Assembly (NCBI GenBank): GCA_022791635.1
Contig: JAAVZL010000008.1
Coordinates: 1 to 64,000 of the forward strand
DNA length: 64,000 bases
Direction: 5' to 3'
Source: Lachnospiraceae bacterium
GTDB lineage: Bacteria; Bacillota; Clostridia; Lachnospirales; Lachnospiraceae
This document shows, one piece after another, positions 27,049-35,446 of this stretch. The notes below the pieces were generated by a model. The model saw nothing but the letters and a program-made list of their open reading frames with translations. It was not told where the DNA came from and made no database searches. The translations under genes were made by a program, and so were the position numbers. Position 1 is the stretch's first letter; every line of letters starts with the position of its first letter.

Positions 27049-28629
27049 TTAATTTGTTAACAAATCATAAAAGTTAATCAACTTACTAATTTGATTATCA
27101 ATACGTAGCTTCTCCCTAACAACAGAAACATTTTTTCGCAATTCATTTCTTCTGTTTTTTAATTCTTTAAAATCATAATCTTCCAATGCCCAATCAAGCA
27201 AAACACCTTGCTTTTTAAAGTATTGGCTAAGTTTTATTGGAACAGCAGATATGATTGGCAATCCCACACTAACATAATCGTAAAAATGATTACATGCAGC
27301 ATAAATAAGCTTTTCTTTTGTATAATATCCATCAATTTTTTTACCTGCCAAAGCTCGGCAAAACAACAACCCTATTCCATAATCATATCGTGAAAGCTCT
27401 TCCATTAAATTTTCATATGGTACAGGTTTATGAAAATGAAAATATGGACTTTCTTTATCTAAAGCTATGTATTTTGCATATCCCTGCTCCGTCCATGTTG
27501 ATGGATACACGTGTAAATGACATTTATTTTTTTCACAAACATCAGCATATTCTAAAAGCCTAAAATAAGAAGCATCCTTCCATTCATTTTCTGCGACAAG
27601 TCCTCCCGCGTAGCATAAGGACAACTCATCCTCATTTTTTTTAATCTCACTATCTATCTCTAAGTCATCACAATAATCAAAAAATTCAATCATCTGTGCA
27701 GATATTTTATATCCCATTTGATTCACTAAATATTCCAGCTCGAACCCTCTACAAACTAACCCTTCCACATTCTCCAAACAATACCGTTCTTCATCAAGTA
27801 TTTCCTGACTTACAAAAGGGTACATTTCATTTGCAATATCATATTGATCCAGGGCAATCTTAGGAAACAATTCCTTACCATCTATTAATACACGTACCAC
27901 ATTACTAATAGACATATTGGAAAACACATGGGCTATTCTAGCTCCGGAATATATCAACTGATACATCATTTCTTCAAGCGTATTGCAAAATAAATAGATA
28001 TCGCTATTCTCCTCAAGTTTCTTTAAAAATACTTTGTTTATCCACCCCTTTAAATAACACAATACCTCTACTGTATAACCTTTTTTTTGCAACGCTCCTG
28101 CTATTTTTATTACACGCGGGGAAAGATTGCCTACAATCAATAAAATTTTATTGGAATCACATTCTCTTTTAAGAGCGCCCTGCATGTGTTGAACTACAGA
28201 CGAAATCTCATCCAATGGCAAATGATTCCTATCTACATACCATTCAGCCACTTCTTTTAGATATTCTTCCTGTGTCATATTTCTATACACAGAGCTCTCG
28301 TCCCCCATATAATCTGCGAGAAATATATAATTCCATATTGCTTTCTGCACTAAATTATCTTCGATTTCTTTCTGGTATAATTTTGTAACAGCTATGATAA
28401 TAATTATATGATCCTTTTGTAATTCACTTACACACTCATTCAATGAAAACACACAGATACCATCTACTTTTTTTGCTGCACCTTTTTCAGAGACTATACA
28501 AAAAGCTGGAGCTATGCCTTCCTCTTTCAAGGCCTTTATTGTAAGCCGTGCAGCATTACCAGCTCCATAGAGAACAACACTTTCATATTTTTCTATACTT
28601 TTTTTTAATCTTGTAATTTTAATTCTCAT
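27049..28629 (-). CDS. GT-B-like glycosyltransferase with N-terminal YGAG module
   Basis: 526 residues. The N-terminal about 120 residues repeat the module (SVVLYGAGNAARLTIKAL, ILVSEKG-like turn, ISVF-like strand). The rest has GT-B features: KILLIVGNLSPRVIKIAGAL, RIAHVFSNMSISNVVRVL, ELSLCYAGGLV and KLIYAACNHFYDYVSVGLPIISAVPI, which resembles the C-terminal donor-binding region of family 4 enzymes. The same architecture (module then GT-B) occurs at 15312-16853. Specificity unknown. Confidence 0.7.
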   Translation of the reverse strand: MRIKITRLKKSIEKYESVVLYGAGNAARLTIKALKEEGIAPAFCIVSEKGAAKKVDGICVFSLNECVSELQKDHIIIIIAVTKLYQKEIEDNLVQKAIWNYIFLADYMGDESSVYRNMTQEEYLKEVAEWYVDRNHLPLDEISSVVQHMQGALKRECDSNKILLIVGNLSPRVIKIAGALQKKGYTVEVLCYLKGWINKVFLKKLEENSDIYLFCNTLEEMMYQLIYSGARIAHVFSNMSISNVVRVLIDGKELFPKIALDQYDIANEMYPFVSQEILDEERYCLENVEGLVCRGFELEYLVNQMGYKISAQMIEFFDYCDDLEIDSEIKKNEDELSLCYAGGLVAENEWKDASYFRLLEYADVCEKNKCHLHVYPSTWTEQGYAKYIALDKESPYFHFHKPVPYENLMEELSRYDYGIGLLFCRALAGKKIDGYYTKEKLIYAACNHFYDYVSVGLPIISAVPIKLSQYFKKQGVLLDWALEDYDFKELKNRRNELRKNVSVVREKLRIDNQISKLINFYDLLTN

Positions 28630-28677
28630 ACTTTTCCTTTATAACTTTATTTTTCAGCTATCCACTCTGAAATGTAT

Positions 28678-29253
28678 TCATTGATCACTGTGCCTTTTAC
28701 CCCGATATCTCTGCTCCTTTTCCAATAATTCTTTTGATCTTTCCCTAATACATTTTACCGGTATTCCTGCATATATCTTATAAGCCAACAATTCCTCCTT
28801 AACCAAGCTCATCGCCCCGACTGCTACACCTTCATTCAAAATAGCACCTGGAAGTAATACGCTACCCGTTCCAACAATTGCATGTTTCATTATCAATATC
28901 TTTTTTCCAATATCATGTATATATTGTTGCTCAACTAACGGTCCCGTCATAAATCTTCCCGAATAGTCATCACTAGTTGAATAAACACTAACTCGACTGC
29001 TGATATTAACATAGTCTCCTATCTCAATTCCAAATTTTCCATACAGCGCACTATATGCTGCAATATGAACATAACTCCCAATATATATTCCAGCTCCACC
29101 ACTTACAAAACAAAAATCATCAATGCGAACATGGTTTCCAATTTCAATATTTTCCGGAGAATAAAACACTGCCCTTTTACTGATCTTTATGTCTTTTCCT
29201 ACTCTTTTAAAATGTAAATTTTCTATCTCCATCCTTGTTAAATAACTATCCAT
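28678..29253 (-). CDS. Left-handed beta-helix (hexapeptide) acyltransferase
   Basis: 191 residues with imperfect hexapeptide repeats throughout (IEIGNHVRIDDFCFV, IYIGSYVHIAAYSAL, IEIGDYVNISSRVSVY, AIVGTGSVLLPGAILNEGVAVGAMSLV) and YKIYAGIPVKCIRER, the usual C-terminal end of sugar O- or N-acetyltransferases. The gene overlaps the upstream aminotransferase by 8 bp, so it probably N-acylates the amino sugar that enzyme produces, as in FdtB/FdtC or PglD-type pairs. Confidence 0.85.
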   Translation of the reverse strand: MDSYLTRMEIENLHFKRVGKDIKISKRAVFYSPENIEIGNHVRIDDFCFVSGGAGIYIGSYVHIAAYSALYGKFGIEIGDYVNISSRVSVYSTSDDYSGRFMTGPLVEQQYIHDIGKKILIMKHAIVGTGSVLLPGAILNEGVAVGAMSLVKEELLAYKIYAGIPVKCIRERSKELLEKEQRYRGKRHSDQ

Positions 29254-30367
29254 TAAAAGCTCCTAATTTTCTAATTGTCTCACACAAATATAAAACCTCG
29301 TCTTCTGTCAGCTTTCCATATAAAGGTAAGTCCAGCACTCTCTGCTTTATTTTTTCTGCTTGGACTGAATTCCTCAAATACTTTTTGTCTTGATAGCAAT
29401 GATAATCATAAATCAATTTATCATACAATTTCCTTGTACCAATCCCCTTACTCTTTAATTTTAACCAAAGCTCATCTCTGCTCATCCCATAATTTTCTGT
29501 TATCTGCACTGGAAAATACGCATAATTATAGTCTATCTGCGACTGGTAAGGATATGTTATAATACCCGGAATATCTTTCAACAGTTCACAATATTCTTGT
29601 GCCAGTTTCTTTCTTTTTTGAATTTCCTCATCTAATCCCGGCAAATTTACAATTCCCATTGCTGCCTGAAATTCATTCATTTTTGCATTCATGCCAAATA
29701 CTTCTACATCACTGCTTAATTCCCCATAAGAAATTCCAAAATTCCTATATAATTCAAAACTTTTTTGCAAATCTTTATCCCGGTAAGCCAACATTCCGCC
29801 TTCAATAGAATTAAACACCTTAATGGCATGAAAGCTGAACATCGTGATATCACCAAAACATCCTATGGACTTCCCACTAATTTTTGTTCCAAATGCCTGT
29901 GCTCCGTCATAGATTACTTTCAAATGATATTTTTCTGCTAATTTTTCTATTTTCTCCACATCACAAGGAATACCAAAAATGTGTGGAGTAATAATAGCTG
30001 TTGTACGCTCTGTTATGAATTCTTCTATAGATACCGGAGACAGATTGTATGAATCATCTATATCTCCAAACACCGGAACTAAACCATTTTGTACAATAGC
30101 ATTTGTAGTTGATGCAAATGTAAAAGGAGAAGTTATCACCTCACCTGTCAAGTTTAATGCTTGAATAGCTATCATTAAAGCTGAATGGCCATTTACAAAC
30201 AAATCAAGATTGTCCCACTGCATATATGAAACAAGCATTTCTTTAAAACGCCGAACCTTTTCTCCATTATTTGTCATGGCTCCAGTATCCCAAATAGAGC
30301 TGATTTCCTGAATATACTTTTCTTTATCTGGCATCACTGGCTGTGTCGGCTTAATCATTCTGCCCAT
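29246..30367 (-). CDS. DegT/DnrJ/EryC1-family sugar aminotransferase
   Basis: 373 residues with AGAGGAG before the ATG. Motifs: DLFVNGHSALMIAIQAL, ITSPFTFASTTNAIVQNGLVPVFGDI, KVIYDGAQAFGTKISGKS and the PLP-lysine region MFSFHAIKVFNSIEGGML. The sequence resembles the FdtB/VioA/QdtB-type branch that aminates keto groups of dTDP- or GDP-linked deoxysugars. It differs from the other DegT enzyme at 20285, so the glycan may contain two different amino sugars. An acyltransferase gene overlaps its 3' end. Confidence 0.85.
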   Translation of the reverse strand: MGRMIKPTQPVMPDKEKYIQEISSIWDTGAMTNNGEKVRRFKEMLVSYMQWDNLDLFVNGHSALMIAIQALNLTGEVITSPFTFASTTNAIVQNGLVPVFGDIDDSYNLSPVSIEEFITERTTAIITPHIFGIPCDVEKIEKLAEKYHLKVIYDGAQAFGTKISGKSIGCFGDITMFSFHAIKVFNSIEGGMLAYRDKDLQKSFELYRNFGISYGELSSDVEVFGMNAKMNEFQAAMGIVNLPGLDEEIQKRKKLAQEYCELLKDIPGIITYPYQSQIDYNYAYFPVQITENYGMSRDELWLKLKSKGIGTRKLYDKLIYDYHCYQDKKYLRNSVQAEKIKQRVLDLPLYGKLTEDEVLYLCETIRKLGAFNG

Positions 30368-30393
30368 TTCTTCTCCTCTTTCCCTAAAACTTT

Positions 30394-31455
30394 CTAAATG
30401 AAATTCACATGCTCTCCCGGATGCTTTAATTCATTCAAATACTTATTCATCTCATCCAGCCTGCAGGCTTCCCGACAAACTTTGTTTATATCAAGCGCAT
30501 TTAATTCTTCTATTATTTTTTGCCTCCTGGTTCCTTCCCATATATCTTCAAAGCTCTGCTCATATATATTTCCATAACAGAATTTTTCTGTCCCAATATG
30601 CGCTACACAAGGCCAAACATTGCCTTGCGCATCTATGTGCGTCATAAACGGCAGACCATAACAATATGAATAACACTTTTCATGATGTACTTTCCTCATG
30701 GCATTTGCTCTAAAATAAATGGCAAAATCTTCTGTTTCATATTGTTTGATATCTTGTTCTAATTCCAACATAGCACTGTAGTCAATCTGAAAACTATTTT
30801 CGCTGTGCAAATGCTGAGAATATGGTTTTATTGTTAAATAATCAACGCCTATCTCTTGTAATTGCTTTGCCATATTAGGAAGCTGCGCCATATTATCAGG
30901 GAGTAATAAACATTGTACTCCTAAAGTCACCTTTAATCCTTTACTATGTTTTACTCCAACTACATCCGCCAAATTCTTCTTAACTTTTTCTAAATCTCCA
31001 CTCCCTCCTCTTTGTATTTTGTTATAAGATGTCTCTTCCATACTTGCCACACTAAACCGAATCCAAGAAAAAGCAGACAGACACTCTTCTGCTTTTTCTT
31101 TCGTAAACAATACTCCATTCGAACTCATTGCCACATCAACGCCGCAAGCTTTGATTCCATTAGCAATATCAGGCATGTTCTTATTTAATAACGGTTCTCC
31201 TTCACCTGAACAAATTACACTTTTCAGTCCTTTTTTACTCATTTGAGATATATTACGCAGTATAATCGCTTTATCCAGAAAATTCGGGTGATACCCTAAA
31301 TAATCTACGGCACAAAATATACATCTATGGTTGCAGGTGCCGCTGGGAGATATCTCTATCTCAATAGGATAAATATTCTCTCCCTTCATCCACTTAGAAA
31401 CCACATCTGGATGGTATATCAATTTATGTGAATCCATTCTAATATTATCTGCCAT
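30394..31455 (-). CDS. Radical SAM protein with C-terminal SPASM-like cysteines
   Basis: About 353 residues from ATG 31455 (AGAGGAA upstream; ATG 31476 is the alternative). The radical SAM motif is GTCNHRCIFC (C-x3-C-x2-C) followed by VICSGEGEPLLN. Near the C-terminus HEKCYSYCYGLPFMTHIDAQGNVWPCVAH and CREACRLDEM form an auxiliary Fe-S (SPASM or twitch-type) cysteine set. Such proteins modify peptides or oxidise/epimerise small molecules. In this operon, between the HldE-like and aminotransferase genes, a sugar-modifying role is inferred. I do not recognise a characterised orthologue. Confidence 0.75.
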   Translation of the reverse strand: MADNIRMDSHKLIYHPDVVSKWMKGENIYPIEIEISPSGTCNHRCIFCAVDYLGYHPNFLDKAIILRNISQMSKKGLKSVICSGEGEPLLNKNMPDIANGIKACGVDVAMSSNGVLFTKEKAEECLSAFSWIRFSVASMEETSYNKIQRGGSGDLEKVKKNLADVVGVKHSKGLKVTLGVQCLLLPDNMAQLPNMAKQLQEIGVDYLTIKPYSQHLHSENSFQIDYSAMLELEQDIKQYETEDFAIYFRANAMRKVHHEKCYSYCYGLPFMTHIDAQGNVWPCVAHIGTEKFCYGNIYEQSFEDIWEGTRRQKIIEELNALDINKVCREACRLDEMNKYLNELKHPGEHVNFI

Positions 31456-31495
31456 ATCTTCGTTCCTCTTTGTCATTCAAATGTATAATTCCAAT

Positions 31496-33028
31496 CTACA
31501 CATTCATCAATGTACTCGCATATTTCAGTACATTCACCTTTTCCACGGCATCTTTATTTCCAACAATATTTGCTCCCAGCGCCCCGCCAATATTTCCGGC
31601 AAAGGTTCCTATCTCTGTCGGCGCACCTGCTGCCGTAAACATTCCGGCAACTGCCAAAAAAGCGTCACCCGCTCCGATGGTATCTTTCACGCTCAAAGTA
31701 AATGCCGGACATTCATGTATCTCCTGATCGCAAATGCCATATGCTCCTTTTGAACCTCTCGTCAACCATCCATTTCCGCCCAGATGAGCCGATAACTTTT
31801 TCAGGCTTATTTCTTCATCCGCCGTATATTCCGGAAATGCTAATTTCAGCTCCTGTTGATCCAGAGAAAACGCATCTGCTCTTGTATATTTTGTAATAAT
31901 GTTCAATCCACGATTGCTGGAATTCGTCTGACAATTTAAAATAAGAAACTTTGCATTCTTTTGAATAATTTCCATGGCCTCTCTGTCAATCAGTCCATGC
32001 CCAAAATCGCATAAAAACACTACATCGTAATCCAGTATCTTCTCTCTTAGCTTTTCTTTAAAGCTTTCATACACCTCTTCTTCATACCGTACATTTGGGG
32101 GAATATTATTAATTGCAAAAATTTTTCTATACTCTTCCCTTTTCTCATTACGTGTGAGATATCGATGTTTCACGATACTTGGAATTATGGAACTATAAGT
32201 TAAACGCAGCTGTACTCGATCTGACAGCTCATCAAACAAGCGCAAACGAATATTCTCTTCCTTTCCAATCGCCGACAACAAGGTCACATCATCTGTAAAG
32301 GAAGACAAATGCCTGGCAATTGCTACTGCCCCTCCCAGATATTCCTCTGAATGTGAAAGTCTGGCTGAGTATCCCATATCTTTGGACATAATCCCTTGAA
32401 CATTACAATATGTATACTTGTCAATAATAATGTCGCCAACTACTAATACTTTTAATTTTCCGGCTTTCTCTGCATACTCACGTACTTCTCTCATGGTATG
32501 CCGCACAGTAAAGTTCTCCATATACTCCCTGACCTCGTCAGAAAGCCCGGACATCGCTGTATTGATCAGCTTTGTTGAACTGAAGACCTGGCCTGTTGTA
32601 AATCCCAGCCTGCCGCCATGTCGCTCTACCAGCGCTTGTTCTTCTTCTATTTTTCCCGTAATGTCATCCGCCGCATTCGCATACTCTTCACCTTTGACAT
32701 AAATATCCGGTTCTACACTCTCGATAATATCATCTGCTGTATAGCTCTCTGACAATATCACATAATCAACACATTCCAAAGCCTCTAAGACTTTCATGCG
32801 CATCTCATCGTCAAAGTACGGCCTGCCTGGGCCTTTCCTCACATATATTGCAGCTGTGATTGATACCACCAGTACATCTGCCATTTGCTTTGCCTGTTCC
32901 AAGTGAATAATATGACCTGGATGCACCAGATCAAAGACACCATGACATAAAGCAACTTTCTTATTCTCTTGTCTAAGCTTCGGTCGTATCTCCGATTGAA
33001 ATATCTTTTTTAATACTATTTTGCTCAT
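31496..33028 (-). CDS. HldE-like bifunctional heptose enzyme in reversed domain order
   Basis: 510 residues. Residues 1 to about 165 are a cytidylyltransferase-like nucleotidyltransferase with GVFDLVHPGHIIHL (H36-x-G-H39) and VKGEEYAN. Residues from about 185 are a PfkB/RfaE-type sugar kinase (LKVLVVGDIIIDKY, EYLGGAVAIARHLS) with the catalytic GAGD loop at 452-455. In enterobacterial HldE the kinase comes first and the nucleotidyltransferase second; here the order is reversed. Predicted role: phosphorylation of heptose 7-phosphate at C1 and, after GmhB, transfer to ADP (or another nucleotide). It is cotranscribed with gmhA, gmhB and an epimerase. Confidence 0.8.
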   Translation of the reverse strand: MSKIVLKKIFQSEIRPKLRQENKKVALCHGVFDLVHPGHIIHLEQAKQMADVLVVSITAAIYVRKGPGRPYFDDEMRMKVLEALECVDYVILSESYTADDIIESVEPDIYVKGEEYANAADDITGKIEEEQALVERHGGRLGFTTGQVFSSTKLINTAMSGLSDEVREYMENFTVRHTMREVREYAEKAGKLKVLVVGDIIIDKYTYCNVQGIMSKDMGYSARLSHSEEYLGGAVAIARHLSSFTDDVTLLSAIGKEENIRLRLFDELSDRVQLRLTYSSIIPSIVKHRYLTRNEKREEYRKIFAINNIPPNVRYEEEVYESFKEKLREKILDYDVVFLCDFGHGLIDREAMEIIQKNAKFLILNCQTNSSNRGLNIITKYTRADAFSLDQQELKLAFPEYTADEEISLKKLSAHLGGNGWLTRGSKGAYGICDQEIHECPAFTLSVKDTIGAGDAFLAVAGMFTAAGAPTEIGTFAGNIGGALGANIVGNKDAVEKVNVLKYASTLMNV

Positions 33029-33038
33029 ATATGCGGCC

Positions 33039-34025
33039 TTACTTTCCTAAATATCTAAACCAGTCCTCTGTAGCTTTTCCTATACTATCCGGCGTCCATA
33101 CAGGCGCTTTTCTCCAATAGTCAATATTGTCAAGTACTTTACGAACACCTTCTTCAAAAGTAACTTTTGCTTTCCACCCAAGCACACTCTCAATCTTTGT
33201 AGTATCTGCAAAAGTACAATCCGGCTCACCCGGACGTTTCGGTATATGAGTGACCTCCCCGCCTAATAATTCACACAAATGATTTACCGAATATGTCCCT
33301 CCGCTTCCCACATTAAAGGTATCCTGGTTAACGTCCGACATTGCAGCTGTATAAAAAGCATCCGCAATATCTGTTACATAAGTAAAGTCTCTGGTTTGAT
33401 TTCCATCTCCTACAACTGTAAAAGGGCGGCCTGCCAGTTTTTGTGCCAAAAACACACCAAATACTGCCCCATATGTTCCCGATGTCCTGGATCTTGTTCC
33501 ATATACATTGAATAACCTTAACGTTATAACCGGTATTCCATAAACCTGTCCCCAGTGAAGGACTGTCTCTTCCCCCAGCCGCTTTGTCAACGCATAAGGA
33601 TATTGGGGGCGAATCTCTGCCGTTTCTTTTGTGGGATACTCATCGGGTATCCCGTAGCAAGAAGACGATGCCGCATAAACTAATTTCTTAATTCCCGCAT
33701 TTTTTGCACACTCTACCACATTGAAGGTCCCCAATACATTGGAAGAATAATAATCCCAGGGCCTTTGAATAGACGGAACAATATCTGCAAGCGCCGCAAA
33801 ATGAAAAATATAATCCACATCCTCAAATATCGGCTCTATTTCTTCCCGATTTCTAATGTCCATATGATAAATTGTTAAATTGGGATTCTCCTTCTGATGC
33901 TCCAAATTCTCTGGCCTTCCTGTTGTCCAATTGTCAATCACCCGGACTTCATGGCCTTCCTGTAATAAACGATCCACCATATGAGACCCTATAAAACCAC
34001 ACCCGCCTGTCACTAATGAAACCAT
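33039..34025 (-). CDS. NAD-dependent nucleotide-sugar epimerase (extended SDR)
   Basis: 328 residues. VSLVTGGCGFIGSHMVDRLL binds NAD; AASSSCYG and YPYALTKRLGE provide the Ser and the Tyr-x3-Lys. RLFNVYGTRSR and VVGDGNQTRDFTYVTDIADA are typical of GalE/RmlB-like enzymes. Because it follows gmhA and gmhB and precedes the HldE-like gene, it may act on the activated heptose, in the way HldD epimerises at C6, but it lacks the features of classical HldD. Gene spacing is only 10-16 bp on both sides. Confidence 0.8.
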   Translation of the reverse strand: MVSLVTGGCGFIGSHMVDRLLQEGHEVRVIDNWTTGRPENLEHQKENPNLTIYHMDIRNREEIEPIFEDVDYIFHFAALADIVPSIQRPWDYYSSNVLGTFNVVECAKNAGIKKLVYAASSSCYGIPDEYPTKETAEIRPQYPYALTKRLGEETVLHWGQVYGIPVITLRLFNVYGTRSRTSGTYGAVFGVFLAQKLAGRPFTVVGDGNQTRDFTYVTDIADAFYTAAMSDVNQDTFNVGSGGTYSVNHLCELLGGEVTHIPKRPGEPDCTFADTTKIESVLGWKAKVTFEEGVRKVLDNIDYWRKAPVWTPDSIGKATEDWFRYLGK

Positions 34026-34041
34026 CTTTATTTCCTGCCTA

Positions 34042-34578
34042 TCATAGTATTTTTATAAACTCTTTCAAATCTTGAAATATGTAATCCGGCTTTACTGTTT
34101 CCTCCAGTCGTGCAGTTCCATATCCTGATTCTAACAAAACAGTCTTAATTCCTGCATTCTGTCCTGTCCGAATATCACTTGCCCGATCCCCTACCATATA
34201 AGAATTTTTCAGATCAATTGAGAATGTCTCACACGCCATTTCCAGCAAGCCTATTCCCGGTTTTCTGCAATGACAAAACCGGGAATAGGCCTGCACCTTT
34301 CCCTTTGGATGATGTGGACAATAATAGATCCCGTCTATCCCCGTCTTTTCTATCAAATATGTATTCACTTCTTTCAATACTTGTTCCGAAAAAAATCCTC
34401 TGGCTATTCCGCTTTGGTTTGTAATTACAATCGCATAATAATTTCTTTCTTTCATTTTTCGAACGCATTCTTCCGCATAAGGAAAAATGTTTAATTCATT
34501 TACTGACAGAACATACCCTCTCTCCTCTACCAAAACTCCGTCTCTGTCAAGAAATACTGCCGGCCTTTTCTCTCTCAA
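34042..34578 (-). CDS. gmhB: D-glycero-D-manno-heptose-1,7-bisphosphate 7-phosphatase
   Basis: 178 residues. HAD-IIIA phosphatase: nucleophile motif VFLDRDGVLVEERGY, VITNQSGIARGFFSE, the zinc-binding cysteine/histidine loop YYCPHHPKG...CHCRKP, and MVGDRASDIRTGQNAG. The length equals that of characterised GmhB. The TTG start overlaps the gmhA stop by 4 bp (TTGA), giving translational coupling. A second GmhB domain exists in the fusion protein at 4973-6298, so the locus encodes two such phosphatases, possibly one per anomer or route. Confidence 0.9.
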   Translation of the reverse strand: MREKRPAVFLDRDGVLVEERGYVLSVNELNIFPYAEECVRKMKERNYYAIVITNQSGIARGFFSEQVLKEVNTYLIEKTGIDGIYYCPHHPKGKVQAYSRFCHCRKPGIGLLEMACETFSIDLKNSYMVGDRASDIRTGQNAGIKTVLLESGYGTARLEETVKPDYIFQDLKEFIKIL

Positions 34579-35153
34579 ATTCCTATACCATCTCTTTCCA
34601 TAATCATATCTACAATTTGCTGTAAAATTAAATTATGAAGAGATTCTACAATTCCATATTTTCTACAAGGTACATACACATTGACATCGCCCAGTTGTTT
34701 TGCCGCATTATTCTCTTCGAATCCTGTAAAGGTAATAACCTTCGCATTCTTTCTCTTTGCCTCATCAACAGCATTCACTATATTTTTTGAATTTCCAGAA
34801 CTGCTAATTGCTACGACCAAGTCATCTTCTTTTAGTAAAAATCCCATCGGTTTTGAAAAAATATATTCATAACCGTAATCATTTCCTATCATAGTTGTAA
34901 CCGCACTGTCATATAAGCTATAGGTATTCATCCCTCCGTTTTTCATAAAATCCGCCGCCATATGAATAGCGATTGCCGCACTTCCACCATTTCCAACAAA
35001 AAAAACATTTGATTGTTTCCTTTTATGCCAAGTAAACATTTCAACTAATGTTTTAATTCCTTCCTCATAATTGCTGGTTTTTTCTATATCTTCTTTCCAA
35101 ATCTCCGTTTGTTCCAATTTTTCTATTAATTCCGAAATATATTGGTTATTCAT
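34575..35153 (-). CDS. gmhA: Sedoheptulose-7-phosphate isomerase
   Basis: 192 residues, the usual size for GmhA. SIS-domain signatures: VFFVGNGGSAAIAIHMAADFMKN, MIGNDYGYEYIFSKP, VVAISSSGNSKNIVNAV and the C-terminal VESLHNLILQQIVDMIM with the Glu-x-x-His pair. It converts sedoheptulose 7-phosphate to D-glycero-D-manno-heptose 7-phosphate, the first committed step for both ADP- and GDP-heptose. It is the first gene of the glycan operon and lies 290 bp after the TnpB-like gene. GAAAGGG precedes the ATG. Confidence 0.92.
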   Translation of the reverse strand: MNNQYISELIEKLEQTEIWKEDIEKTSNYEEGIKTLVEMFTWHKRKQSNVFFVGNGGSAAIAIHMAADFMKNGGMNTYSLYDSAVTTMIGNDYGYEYIFSKPMGFLLKEDDLVVAISSSGNSKNIVNAVDEAKRKNAKVITFTGFEENNAAKQLGDVNVYVPCRKYGIVESLHNLILQQIVDMIMERDGIGI

Positions 35154-35184
35154 ACCAAACCCTTTCTATCAACTACTTCAAAAA

Positions 35185-35446
35185 CGATTTAAATAATAAA
35201 ATATATTGATCATAAATAGCAAAAGCTATCCCATGATGCAGCCGGATCTTACCCCAGCCGCTTCGCTCCCTGCTACCTCACGCCTCCGCCTGTTCACAGG
35301 GTCCTGGCATACTCAATGCGCAGCCCTCAGATCTCTTCTAAAGCTCTGCCTTCTAATGCCGTCTCTTCTTTTATATCATGAACCCGCCCTCCAGTCCTTT
35401 CGGTGAAGCTTTGGTTCATCGCCAAAGCTTATCTGAATGGCTGTTC
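35185..35446 (-). ncRNA. Candidate guide RNA / right-end-like structured region 3' of the dead TnpB gene
   Basis: In TnpB and TldR systems the guide RNA is encoded at and beyond the 3' end of the protein gene. This stretch is GC-rich compared with the adjoining glycan genes and has no ORF. It holds clear stems: AAGCTTTGG, 7-nt loop, CCAAAGCTT (35406-35430), CCTGTTCACAGG (about 35289-35300), and GATAGC-TTTT-GCTATT near 35215-35230 close to its end. That is consistent with an omega-RNA-like scaffold, but no second complete copy is in the window to compare, so the guide segment cannot be delimited. Confidence 0.35.
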
